In this document: piece after piece, positions 21,034 to 32,562 of the stretch | Numbering within the stretch: the stretch's first letter is position 1 | Layout of the letters: every line of letters begins with the position of its first letter | Assembly (NCBI GenBank): GCA_021521415.1 | Contig: JAIQDT010000059.1 | Location: 1,860,001 to 1,924,000, forward strand | Direction of reading: 5' to 3' | DNA: 64,000 nucleotides | Origin: Bidens hawaiensis | Taxonomy: Eukaryota; Streptophyta; Magnoliopsida; Asterales; Asteraceae | Notes under the pieces: generated by a model | What the model was told of the DNA's origin: nothing | Databases searched by the model: none | Seen by the model: the letters and a program-made list of their open reading frames with translations, nothing else | Position numbers and translations under genes: made by a program

Positions 21034-24000
21034 ATGGCCATGAGATTCGAACCTAAGCACAACATGTGCGCTCGTCTGGAAGTCGATGATGAAAATAGGG
21101 AGTTGGAGTTTATAATCAACTTCCTAAACAACTCAAACTTACGAGTGGCACTTACAGAGGACCCAACCATATACAGAAATCACATCATAGATTTCTGGGG
21201 TTCTGCTACATACGTGAATGATGTGAATGAAAAGAGAATTGAAGCATCGGTGTTAAATCAAGACATTGAAGTCATAGAGGCTTCATTAGAAATGCACTGC
21301 ACCTAAACGACAATCATGATGTGCAGCCTCTGTACTCCACCCAAAGATTGTTAAAGATATTTCAAGAGATGTTGGGTTATCAAGGAATTGTCCATGAGGG
21401 TCAATTCCAGAAGGGAAGCTTTCCGTTGTTATACAGATTTTTAATACACCATGTGATTCAATCTTTTTCTCCTCGAAGGGGAACATGGGCATTGTTGAGC
21501 AGAGAATTAGCAACCATGACAATGGCGATATTGTTTCGCCAACCATTCAAGTTCTCAAGATTCATTTTCAATGGATTGGTGAGCAATGCAGAGAAGGAAG
21601 GAAACCAGAGGTTCTTGATGTATCCTAGGTTCTTGCAGATTATAATTAATCGATCTTTGCAAGGTCTGAATTTGGCTGGAGAACCTTTAAGGCTGCAAGA
21701 TCCAAATATATACAAGAGAATCAAGGGAGCGAAAAGTCAATTTAATGAGAATGCTGAATGGGACATCCTTCCTTGGTTACTTAATCCAAACATTGATGTG
21801 ATGGAAGTGCTTGCCTCCCCGGAACAAAGTGAAGAGGAAGAGGAGGAGGAGGATGATAGTGATGATGATTCTGATGGTGATGATGGTCAAAATGATGGTG
21901 ACGATGGTGCTGAAAATGAACTTATAGTTGTTGCGCCACAGGCAGAATAGATGGTAGATGAACCTGTTGTAGAAAAAATTGGTCATGAAGCTAACAAGGA
22001 TGAAGATATGGGTCATGGTACTGACATTAATGAACCAGTTGTTGAACCGGTTGGGAATGAGTTTGTAATGTTTGTGGATACTGAACCAAAGATGCATATT
22101 GACAATCTTGAGGTTGATAGTGGACCAGTTGCAGATGTTGTGGAACAAGTAAAAGAACCTGCTGAGGGTTCTAGTAAATTGGCAACTATACAACTAAATG
22201 AAGATGTTTTTGTTGCTAATGTGGTCTCAAATGTAACTGAAACTATCCAGAAGATCACACCACCTGATTCCCCCGATCTTGTTGACGACAAAGATGATAC
22301 CCTCACTTGGATCTGAACCAGCACATGATACAGCTCACTCATCCCCTGCCACAACAGAACCGTTGGTATCCAGCCCTGAACAACTTCAAGACACAACAAT
22401 CCCAAGACCACCAAATTCACCACCACAAGAACCTATACAAGAAATGTTTGTACTTACACCACTAGCTTCACCTTTGAATGAACCTACTCAACTTGAACCC
22501 ATTCCCACAACCCAAGTAATTCAAAATACAACTAAGCCTTACACTGTGCCATCACCTGAAACCTCTTCTAGTGAGACTTATTTTGAACCTACTTTCAAGC
22601 CTACCCAAGAGACACCACCTTTAAGTCCAAATGTTTATAACCTCATATCTGAAAAAGCAGAATTGGAGTTTCAGAACATCATGCTTAAGGACAAAATTAC
22701 ATTTCTGGAGTGGAAGAATACGGCCCTAGAGCAAGCTCTGCAACATGCCCTACAACGAATTCAAGCCCTGGAGCAGGCTGAGGTTGAGAAGTCCTTAGAT
22801 GCACCAAAACAGGGGGAGAATAGTCAAGAAGCAGATGCTCTAAAACTGATCAATGAAACTTATAACGAGGCCAGTGATGAAGATGCTGAAATGGGAACCT
22901 CAAATGCTCTAAAGATGATCAATGAAGAGTATGAGGAAGAAATTGAAGTAGATGCTGCGAAAGAGGGGGAGTCTAAAGATGAATAAGAAACCCTAAAGCA
23001 AATAGAAAGAAGAAAGCAAAAAGGGAAAGGGGTTGCTCTGTCAGAAGAAGATCTCCACCCAAAAGCTACTCCAAAGATAGTATCTGGTGATGAGATAGTG
23101 GAGAAAAATGAAGTCAATGACCCTGATATGGCTGAAGCAGAATCTGTCAAGACTGTCATAGAGATGATAAATCAAGAAAGGACTCAAATTGAACAAGAAG
23201 AGGAGATACCTCAGGAAGTCCTTGAAACCTTGATTGAAATGAAAAAGAAAGATGAAAAAGAAGAAGAGAGAATGAGGAGAACGGCAGATGAAGCAATAGG
23301 GGCAACATAGAGAACTTGAGAAAGAAAAAAAATGAACAATCTGAAGAACCAATCTCTATTACACAAACCGATGATAAGCCCGAATCTGCACAAGATGAAC
23401 CTGATACTACACAAACAGAGCAACACAAGTATGCTCTAGGTCCATCTATTCCAATACAAGGTCAAAGACAATATGGAGGACTTACTTTTGACATGGTTAT
23501 CAAATTGGTGGTCTTAAAGATGCATCAAGATATCTTGAAGAACCCTGAAAAACATGACCTAGAGATTGTGGCTGCTTCAAGAAAAGCTCAAAAAGAAATA
23601 CAACAAAGATGCACTGAGCCACAAGCTGAAGACATTTCAGAACCCAAAATTGAAGAGATATTTGATGATGAACCTGTTGATGTGGTGGTTGAACCTACGG
23701 TGACTGGACAAGTTGTTATTAATGAACCTGAGACTAAGCCTAAGGAGACTTTAAAAAGAAAAGAAACTTCAAAGAAAGAGACTCCCAAAGCCAAAAGACA
23801 AAAGTCAGTCAAGAAGTTCTACAAAAGAATACATCAGACCAAAGTTGTTGTTGAGCCACAAGTTACTCAAACTGAAGAACCAATGATAAAGGCTCTACAC
23901 AACTTGGATGAACAAATGGAGACTGAAAAAGATGAGGAAAGGCAAAAGAGGGCAGAAGACAAAGAAAAAGAAGATAAAGCCTACTTGCTGAGCCTTGAAT

Positions 24001-25669
24001 ATGACCCAAAATGTTTGTAGAGGATGCCCAAGAAAAGTATTGCACAAGAGGCAGAAGAATGGAGAAGCAGAGAAACTCGAGGAGCCTCTTGTTGCAAGCT
24101 GGACATTGACCATCTTTTCTTAATCTGCAATCTTTCGACACATTTGATCGAATGTACAAAAATGTCTTGGTGGGCGACATTGCTAAATTTGTGCACGAAA
24201 TAACTGAAAAGGAAGCACATTTTGATAGTGGATATGTGGAGCTGAAGAAGAAACACAAAGACATTAAATTCCTGCAACTGCATGGATATAAATATGACTC
24301 TCTCATTGTCTTATCCTTTGAACAATTAAAAAGAAAAGTTCAAATGGTCAAAGATTCTCACAAGGATGCTAAGTGTTAAGGAGACTGTGAAAGAGAAAGA
24401 AAATTAAAGATGAAGATGGATAAGGAAAGAGAGGAATCAGAAAAGAAGAAGGTTGAAGCTATACGATGGTTCAATGATCCCGAAAGAGTGCAGACCTTGA
24501 AAGATATACTATTGTAGAAAGGGATGACTGAAATTGAATTCAATAGCATGCCTCATGAGGAATTGATTGAAGTGTATCATAGAGAGCAGATGCTATTTTT
24601 GGAAACTCAAAGACTAATATTGGCAGACAAACTGAGAAGAGAATAAGAAGAAAGGGCTGAGATGATAAGCACTCTCTGCAAAATAGGTGCACTAATGGGT
24701 AAGTTGGTGTTACAAAATGATGAGACAATCAGAAGATGATTTGAAGAATCTGAGAGAGAATATGAAAAGAAAAATCCATCTACAAGGTTAAGCAGAGTTG
24801 TCATCAGATCAGAGGTTGTGAGGCCTGAAGCTCCACAGAGAAATTTAAACCTGCCCACACATCTCTATTTTGACAAAATATCAAAGACTTTGAGGGTAAT
24901 TTCTAAAGATGGTGAAGAGACACTTATATATTCAGGGATGACTTCAGAAGTTTCTCAAGGGAACAATTAGGAAAGATGGCTCAGCTAGATTTGTTTGACA
25001 ATCAACAAAGGAACCTAATGGCTGGCCAACAAAGAAATGATTTTTTCAAAATTCTTAAAAGAACAATCTGAAAAGGGATTTCCATTCCTTAGACAGAAAC
25101 AAAGAAAGTATCATTCAAAAGCTGAGAAGGAAAGAAGGAGGAAAAGAATAAGTGAAGTGCATTTGTCTGAACTATCCCTCTTGGAATCTAAGAAAGGAGG
25201 AACACATAAGGCCAGCAGCTCAAGCACTAAAAGACAAACATTAAGAGAGTGTCTGGAAATGAGAAGAGAGATGAAAGAGCCTAACTAACGTGTTCAACAA
25301 GATGGACAAATTGTTCACCTAACTTACAATAGGCAAAGTGACTCTGTATCCCTCAGAAACTCCTTGGGAAGAACAATTGCTATCATTGAATATGATGAAG
25401 AGTTGCAGTTCTTACACATCCAGGACCTTCAGGATATTGTGAATATAGAAGTTCCTTTGGAATATGAGGATGGAGTAGAACTCCAAATATTCAAACAAAG
25501 GGTTGTCGTTGTAAGACTCAGAAAGAAGAAAGCTGCTAAAAGGAGCCAGGGAAGAAGACAGCAGAATGGAGCTTATGGATGTTCAAACTTACTCTTGTTT
25601 ATCTTTTTGTGTTTTGTTCTTATTTTTTGTACTTTGATTTTGATATGTACTATGATTGACATGTAATTT
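21034..25669 (+). pseudogene. Element F extra ORF (env-like position), broken
   Basis: Likely start ATG 21034 (MAMRFEPKHNMCARLE), just after the predicted acceptor. The N-terminal folded domain (about residues 1-240) has FLNNSNLRVALTEDPTIYRN, FWGSATYVND, GTWALLSRELATMTMAILF and RFLMYPRFLQIIINRSL. An acidic tract (Glu/Asp repeats, 21820-21950) follows. Next come Pro/Thr/Ser-rich segments with SPETSSSE (22330-22640), a predicted coiled coil (LEFQNIMLKDKITFLEW, 22650-22790), and long Lys/Glu-rich stretches to about 25300. The last frame (25364-25669) ends in a hydrophobic run. Stops or frameshifts occur near 21300, 21948, 22315, 22984, 23308, 24018 and later. SIRE elements have an env-like ORF here, but I see no signal peptide, so an envelope role is doubtful. 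The N-terminal domain faintly recalls the putative plant transposon protein family. Confidence 0.75.
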
Positions 25670-25809
25670 GAATTTGATGTGTAATGCCAAGTGGCAGAAT
25701 TTTCTTTATGTAATGTAACGATGTTTGATTAAAATGACTATCTTTAGAATTTGATACATTTGTAACTTTATGCAGGTATGTTTTGTTGCATCTGAGCTTG
25801 TGACAATCT

Positions 25810-25817
25810 AGGGAGAT
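25810..25817 (+). promoter_or_regulatory. Element F polypurine tract
   Basis: AGGGAGAT immediately before the LTR start TGTTGAGTTGG. D has GGGGGAGAT in the same place. Confidence 0.6.
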
Positions 25818-26316
25818 TGTTGAGTTGGATATTTAAAAGGAAGATTGGAATCTTCTCAACCTTCTCAAGAAATCGGCTAAGTATGGACTACTAGCAAGCT
25901 TGGACCATATACTACCTGGAGCATGGGTTTCAGACCTACTTCAGTGAATTCTTCTAAGTGTTGAAGGCTTCGAGCAGGCTACATTTCGCTGAGCAAACAT
26001 GTTCTTTATCGAGTATGGATTGCCAATCAAGCAAACAACTTGATCATCCAGCTTAAACCAAGTGATCTGAGCACATTGGTGGATCGATCATGGATGCAAT
26101 AAAGAAGATGTCAAATAAATCCGAATATGCTAAAGATTGTTCAAATAAATCTCTAAGGCAGGATTGAAGACATCAAGGTGCCCTTTAGCTCAATAGACCA
26201 AGTGAGCATGGTTCAATCCCGAGCAAGCTATGCATTCGCCCGAATATCTAGGTGCCCTTTAGCTCAATAGACACTTGTCAACCTTTAGAGGTTTTGCACC
26301 AGGTCCAGTCCTGACA
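25818..26316 (+). repeat. Element F 3' LTR, rearranged, 499 bp
   Basis: Begins TGTTGAGTTGGATATTTAA and ends CAGTCCTGACA, matching both termini of B's 1,025 bp LTR. About half the LTR is missing, including the TATA region. A foreign 23-base word (contains GCCCTTTAGCTCAATAG) occurs twice, at 26176-26198 and 26250-26272, around a re-used LTR piece (GAGCATGGTTCAATCCCGAG). Confidence 0.82.
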
Positions 26317-26339
26317 CCTCACTTGGTTAAATAGTGAAA

Positions 26340-27290
26340 AACACTCTTTAGGGGCGGAAGTCGCCATGGCCTTGCCATGGGATGACCTTAAGAAACTCAT
26401 GCTCAAGAAGTTTTGCCCAAAATATGAGCTCCAGAAGTTGGAAGAAGAGTTTTGGAATTTGAAACAAGAAGGTGGTGACAATGTGTCTTATAATGACAGT
26501 TTCCACGAATTAAGCCTCCTCATCCCGCATAGGGTTACCCTTATCAAGCGTACCATCAATAAGTACATCTCGGGTTGCCCAGGCAAATTCAAGACTCTGT
26601 CTTGAGTCATGACCCAATAATCCTCCATGATGTTATAACTCTTTTCGGTACCTTCACCGAAAACCATGTTAAGGACGAGACTTTAATGCGTAAAATTACC
26701 AAAAAGCCTATCGAAAAAGCCACGACCAAACCTTCCAACGAGGGCAAGGTCGAAACCTCATCAAAACCCACCAACTACTACAATAAATGCAAACACCAAA
26801 GCTACGCCCTAACCAACTCGAGCCCATCACCAACCCAAGATATCCAAGGCCAACCCAACAAAAAGCCCTACATGGGAACATACCTTTGTGTAGCACGTGT
26901 AAGTTTCACCACCCAACTACTACACACTGCCGAAAATGCTTCAAATGGGGCTGCTTCGGTCACTTCATCAACTCTTGCCGAGAACCAATGCAAACCCAAC
27001 ACAACTCATCCCTCCCATGGCCTGTTAATCAACCATTCACCAATCATATGCCCTACCTTATGCGCCCACACTCCCAACTATGCGAGCCTTCTATCATTGT
27101 GGTAGCCTAAACCACCTTCGCAACACATGTCCAAAACTTGTTTATCAAATCCAAACCTACATAAACCAAACCAACCAACTCCATGTATATCAAGCCCAAA
27201 CCTACCAACTTCAAGCCCACGCCGATCAAGCCCAACCCATCCAAGCTATTCAACCTAAACCAAACCAAGCCGAGCAAACTTAAGTGAATC
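26340..27290 (+). pseudogene. Gypsy gag relic
   Basis: Frame from about 26366 reads a Ty3/gypsy capsid (Retrotrans_gag type): WDDLKKLMLKKFCPKYELQK, LEEEFWNLKQEG and YNDSFHELSLLIPHRVT. A frameshift near 26580 leads to DSVLSHDPIILHDVITL. Another leads to CSTCKFHHPTTTHCRKC and CFGHFINSCRE near 26890-26975. A second knuckle, FYHCGSLNHLRNTCPK (27088-27135), has lost its first Cys. Family role: RNA packaging. No protease or pol follows, so this is a fragment. It directly adjoins element F's 3' LTR. Confidence 0.85.
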
Positions 27291-28962
27291 AAGCTAACCA
27301 GGGTGCACAAGGATGTGTGTACTACGTCAACCCAAATGAATTTCAGCTTAGAAATCATGGCACCACCTCTCACTAATCCTTATACCCAATGCCTACCTAC
27401 CCTGAGAAGACAAGCACCGCGGACGACACTTTTCTTGCATTTAATATTTCTTTTTCTTTGATTTTTTTCGTTTAAATAATGTCTCATTGTACTATCATAT
27501 TTTCAATATTATTAATGAAATCATGTTTGCATTTAATATACCTAGTTTCATTTACTCTCGTCACGAAGCACGCCACGCATTGCTTATACTGTCTATAAAA
27601 TTATATTTGTTTACTCATGCTAAACTCAATCTAATTGCTTATGCCTGGAGACACCAAACGTAATCGTTAATGGAAATTGGGACCATATGCATGCCTATGT
27701 GCATGGTAAACTAATAGGAAGCGTAACCTAGGATACCTAGACCTATTATTTTGAATCGGGGTTGTATGCTTGGTTAAGGCATAGCTATCTAATAGGAGCG
27801 CTATGTATTTACTTTATTTTATTGATTTTATATTTTAATTTACGATTTATCATTATCTCAATACGAGCGTCTCAAACTTAAACCCTCCTTGTAACGGTTA
27901 AACTTACACGAGTATATCGTTGTTAATGTCTTTGCGTCATTATTTCACTTTTCCCGACTTATATTATTATTATTATTATTATTATAAATAATATTATTAG
28001 TTTGACAAGTTTCTTGTGGTTATCATGTGTTTTCATTAATTTTTAGTCTTTCATGACCCCCAATGTTTCATGTATTTAACTTAACTATTATGATGATTAC
28101 TATCAAGGAATTACTTTTGGCTTTAATTTCTCATTAATTTATTTCATCTTTCAACATTCTGTCTTGATATTCTTAAATTTTAAGAATTCTGTTATTTAAG
28201 TTTAGTCAACTATTTCGTTGGTTATTATAAACTTTGGTGTCATATTATACATCTTGATATTTGACCTCGAGAGTTTTCTTTTTTTTGTTTTCAATGGCCG
28301 TTAATTTAGTTTCGTTTCTATTCAAAGTTTTAATTTGAATTTTCAAAAGATCTTCTTATACATGTTGTGTATAATTTCAACCCACCAAACGGAACGAGCC
28401 ACGAGGACCATGTGACGAAAAATGTAAATATGAGTGCATGCATATTTAACAAAATCCTCACATGGAAGTCATGGTGGGTACGTTGGTGTCCGAAGAACTC
28501 AGAATCGAGAGACCATACGACAATGGTAGAAATGATATATAATATGACAAGATCATGGTGGATACGCCACTGGTACATCATATATATAAATGGGCTTGTC
28601 ATATTACCCATTTGTAGTGTTTTTCGGGTCTCGAACCTTCGTGTTGTTTTAACTTTTAAGTGAATGCTTTCATGTCTCAACCTTAATTTTATTTATTAAT
28701 GTTGTTATCTCAAACATTGAATTTGAGTCAAGGGCAATTCAATTCGTTTATGCTTTGTTTGAACTTGTAATGATGACCATAAATGGATTTGACTACATTT
28801 CAACCATTATTCTTTCATAATTATGATTAATTTTATATTTGGAATGCATTCAAATATATTTATTTATTCTGACCAAATCCATGATTTTTGTCCATAGGAT
28901 TTGCCATTTGACTAGCTATTTTTAATTAATTCATTCTACCTAGAAGTTAATGATTTTTCGGT
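27291..28962. other. Unassigned AT-rich region
   Basis: No convincing gene. A (TTA)n run lies at about 27963-27986. Opposed ORFs at 28330-28680 have no recognisable domain. The right part may be the U3 side of the LTR-like segment that follows, but no LTR start was found. Confidence 0.4.
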
Positions 28963-29891
28963 TATATAAAGAAGTATTTACCTGTTCTCATTCCTTGTTA
29001 CAATTCATTTCACTCTCACATTCTTTTTCCTCTCCAATTTTGGTGTCTTTTTAACATTGACTTTTAGAGTCAAAGACGGGCTCCAAAATCTTTCAAGTTT
29101 CTTATTCTTTGTCAAACCTCGGACTTATCATCGAAGCTCCTCGTTGAACTAACTAGTTCGCTTCACCCGTCTCCATGTCATCGTCTACCTTATCTCAAAG
29201 GTGAGAAATCGCATTCCCTTTTTCTTTATTTTGTTTTGGGGGCATTATGCGTACTAGAAACTATTATTATTATATTATTTCACTAAAACACAATTCCATT
29301 AAATGCTCGGTTGTGATGTTGCTTGATTAATTGTTGATTGCTATATGATTTATGTGTTTACTACTTTTATGGTTGGTTGGTATCTAATCCTCATCCTCAT
29401 CCTCATAGTATGATCATACGTCGTCTTAGTAGCCATGTCCGAATCTAGTGGCATATTCAAAAAGACAAATTTATTTGTTGCGAACTTATCCGAAGAAACA
29501 TGTCCAAATATAGTGGCATGTTGAAAGGAAACATCCATTTGTTTGTGTTAATTGATGCTACTCACTAACGCAAGGAATTGTTTATTTCTCAATATTATTA
29601 TTATACTTACACCAAACTATGAATTACCTGCCCAACATGTGTTATTGACAAATTATTTTTGGGCATAATGCAGGTTTATATATGAAGCTATTTTATGTTA
29701 AGACATAGATTTCGAATTTAGGTTAAAAATTATAAAGTTTAATTATTGTATTTATTTCTTTTTCATTTGAATTATATGTGTATGATTGTAGTGAATAAAT
29801 AGTGACACTTATAAATATTTTATTGTCTTTGAGCTATGATACAAATATTTTCACGCGCTGGCATGTTCCGCCGTTTGGTTGAGGTGTGACA
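28963..29891 (+). repeat. Probable gypsy LTR remnant (3' part)
   Basis: A TATATAAA box at 28963-28970 is followed by a pyrimidine-rich leader (CATTTCACTCTCACATTC). The segment ends in GTTGAGGTGTGACA at 29891, a frequent chromovirus LTR terminus and the complement of the start of the solo LTR at 49701. The LTR start is not identified and no polypurine tract was found, so limits are approximate. Confidence 0.35.
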
Positions 29892-31707
29892 GCAACTCAC
29901 CACCACCATTTTTTGTCACCACCAACGCCACATCCACCACAGGAAAATGATTCGAACCATATCTGAGTTAAAAAATGCACCACCAAACGCCTTCCCCGTT
30001 ATCTTGCCGAAGCGAAGAAATGAGATGGTAGTGACGGTGGTGGTGGTGGGTTTGGCGTATCGTGGCGGGGTGGAGATGATGGGGGTAGTTTTTTAATTGT
30101 TAAAGATGGTGTGAATTTTTAGACACTACCCAGGAGAAAGAATGGTTATTGGGATGAGTACTTGAGTCATCCACTTTTCACTTTATTATGTTACTGGGGT
30201 AGATCTGTGTACTACACGGGGCAGTAATAAAACAAAAACAACAAAAAAAAATATCATAGATAAATAATTACAAACATTTTCAATTCATATTAGAAAATTA
30301 CAAATAACATATTTTTTGTCATACTTCACTTCAAGGTGCTAAATTACGAGCTTCCCATATTATCATTTTTTAGAAAGATGGATGTTAGCATTCTCCTAAA
30401 GTAGCTTTGGATTTTGTAGTACTAAATCAATGCGCACAATATATATAAGTAAGGCTATCATGTGGCTGACCAGTTTTTAGTAGAGGGCACACGTAAAAAT
30501 ACGTTTAGTTCTTTATGTTATGTAAAATGTATATTACAAGTTTGATTCTTTATGTTATGTAAAATTTATATTACAAAGGCACATAATAAAATATACATAC
30601 GATATGTAGAGATTCTTGTCATACATAAAATTTGTAATTCTTTGTTTAACTTATTAATTTACAAAATGATCTAATATTTTGTTTAATTCATCGGAAGAGT
30701 TTAACAAATAAATTTCAATCCATATTAAGAGGTAAACTAAGCAAACGTGATTGTTCTATCTCCATCTGATCAACGTTTTCAATATCATATTAGATTTTGG
30801 ATTTAGAAGCACACATAATAAGTTTTTGAAATGAGAGTTTATATGCAGATGTTAATGTTAATGTTAATCTTACTTAAATACGAAGAACCAAAAGGTTTAA
30901 TTTTTCCATTTGGAGTTAAACGACACATGACAATTTGAGAGATTAGAAAGTTGCCATATAGGATTAAAAGACGCTTGAGAAAGACATATGACATTAGATG
31001 ATTTTTGTTTATTAGTAAAGTAAGATTGTACAGTAACGAAAATTTATAAAAGCACTATTATACCCCTCTTTTAACAAAAAAGATCTAACGGGATTAACGA
31101 ATTTGATTGAAATGGCAAAACAAAATGAAATCATGGGGATGAAAATATTTAAAAAAAAATTTTTGGACAGAAATGGCAAAAATGAGCAAACCACATAGAC
31201 AGAAATGGCAATTCACTAAAAAAACGTAAATATTTCTTACTATTGGTATTTTTAAAAGGTTAGTAAATGTTTATCTGTAGATAATTGAAATATTTAACAC
31301 GTTTTGCATTAGAATTTTTTTTTCATGATTAGTTGTGTTCCTTTTGAAAATATAAAACTGGACATGCTCAATGGCGGGCCTAGAAAAATTTTTCATAAGG
31401 GGCGGAAAATTTTAAGTATTATTTGGTAATTGTAAAATAATTTTTTTTTCTGGTTGATTCATATTAAAAATGATAATCAAACTAGTATGTCAAACATCAT
31501 TACAAATGCATGATTAGAAACTTTTAACCAGATTGTTGTAGCGTATGTTATTTTTACCGATGCAAAATAGATAGATGAAGTAATATATTAAAAGAATTTA
31601 AAAAAAAATCTAAACATTTTTAAATAACACTAAATATACTAAAAATGTTCAAATAAATAATTTAAAGGCAAACCTAAAGAAAAAAAAATTAATTTAAGTT
31701 TTTGTTG
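29892..31707. other. Intergenic region with MULE-like scraps
   Basis: No gene. 29892-30080 is CACCACCA-rich at the left and GGTGGTGG-rich at the right, giving a loose inverted structure. About 31080-31215 contains AAATGGCAAAAATGAGCAAACC and AGAAATGGCAATTCAC, words frequent in terminal regions of plant Mutator-like elements. A partner end was not found. Confidence 0.4.
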
Positions 31708-31716
31708 TTATTATTA
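31708..31716 (+). repeat. Left 9-bp target duplication of Pack-MULE
   Basis: TTATTATTA directly before the left terminal inverted repeat, identical to 32741-32749 after the right one. Confidence 0.85.
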
Positions 31717-31885
31717 GATAAATTTGCTTCATATAATCCAAACTATTCCTAATTGGCAAATATAAGTCTCACCTATGAAAATGACAAAAAAAAAATCCCA
31801 ACTATGTATGTGGGTGCTAACTTAACGAAACTTAACCAGATGTTTGCTTTTGCTGATGTGGCCGCTGAGGTGTCATTAATCACAA
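31717..31885 (+). repeat. Left terminal inverted repeat of Pack-MULE
   Basis: Pairs with 32563-32740 in inverted orientation. Differences are mostly single bases plus small length changes in the A-runs. Confidence 0.88.
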
Positions 31886-31886
31886 A

Positions 31887-32480
31887 AAACTCTGATGAAA
31901 CTGCATACCTGAAGAACTATTATTATTCGCCGGATTTGAAGAAGCATCCATCGGAAAAACCAACTTAATCGTATCAGCAATCGAGTCGGAATCAAGTGAA
32001 GGAGGCAAAAGCTTGAATTTGAGAACTACCTAGTTGATTATCAACAATATTATCATTTGGGTGTTGCTCAAATTGACAAAATTGTTCCAGTTTTGCTCAA
32101 AATTCATAATTATAGAATTAGGGTTTGCGTTTCTTAGTACCTGAGTTATAGTGGGTTTCCAGACCGAAAGCTTGGTAAGTTCATCAATGGCGGATTTAGC
32201 TTTCTTAATAAGCCAGTCCACCGCCTTATTTGTCTAGTCATACCCTAGCCGATCTTGTACATCATATAATTGTAGTCAATGTGCCGATAACCATACACAG
32301 CAGTCTCTTAGACCCTTGGCCGTATAGACTTTATAGTTTCTATCTTTCCAGCCGGTGGACAGTACAATGTGACCACCTTCAACCTTGACAATCTCTCCGT
32401 CGATGTTCTATAATCTTGACGACCCACTTGGAGTGGCTGCCAAACGGATGTAGTAAGGGTTTGGCGGCTGCCGGCGGTGA
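31887..32480 (-). pseudogene. Captured CIN-class TCP transcription factor fragment
   Basis: Minus strand, about 32400 to 32150: EIVKVEGGHIVLSTG, KDRNYKVYTAKG, LYDVQDRLGYD, then AVDWLIKKAKSAIDEL. This is the basic helix-loop-helix-like TCP domain of TCP2/3/4/10/24-type proteins, with in-frame stops where Arg or Thr codons stood and a one-residue loss after LSAH. After a frameshift, 32015-31890 reads LLPPSLDSDSIADTIKLVFP and then SSSGMQFHQ. This is the conserved block found downstream of the TCP domain in the same group. Order and spacing follow the parent gene. TCP factors of this class control leaf growth. The copy cannot make a working protein; it might give rise to small RNAs. Confidence 0.9.
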
Positions 32481-32562
32481 CCACTTATGGGAGCCTTTGT
32501 CTTACTTATTTATTAGTTGCTATTAAAATCCAACTCATTATCCATGTCATTTAACATAAAAG

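Larger units (their letters stand above)
17868..26316 (+). mobile_element. Copia element F (A/B family), 5'-truncated
   Basis: Plus-strand remnant that starts in the last third of RNase H and continues through the long spacer, an internal promoter-like segment, the extra ORF and a 499 bp 3' LTR. It aligns colinearly with element B from about 41825 to 46808. The 5' LTR, gag and nearly all of pol are missing, so the left edge is a deletion or recombination junction. The 3' LTR is internally deleted and rearranged. Confidence 0.88.

Noticed and set aside
21820..21950. Acidic Glu/Asp tract as a sign of a histone chaperone or nucleolin-like host gene
   Set aside because: It is embedded in the retrotransposon's extra ORF, occurs at the same place in element B, and has no chaperone fold motifs.
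26186..26220. tRNA-like A box (TAGCTCAATAG) and B box (GGTTCAATCCC) suggesting a tRNA or SINE
   Set aside because: Only 13 bases separate the boxes, too few for a tRNA. The B-box-like part aligns with ordinary LTR sequence of element B (GAGCATGGTTCAGTTCCGAG), and no cloverleaf or SINE tail is visible.
28330..28680. Overlapping ORFs of 98 and 116 codons on opposite strands
   Set aside because: No recognisable domain, odd composition, AT-rich surroundings and no related copy in the window. Most likely chance.
29892..30080. CACCACCA / GGTGGTGG pair as a MITE
   Set aside because: Pairing is low-complexity and imperfect, and no terminal motif or target duplication could be set.
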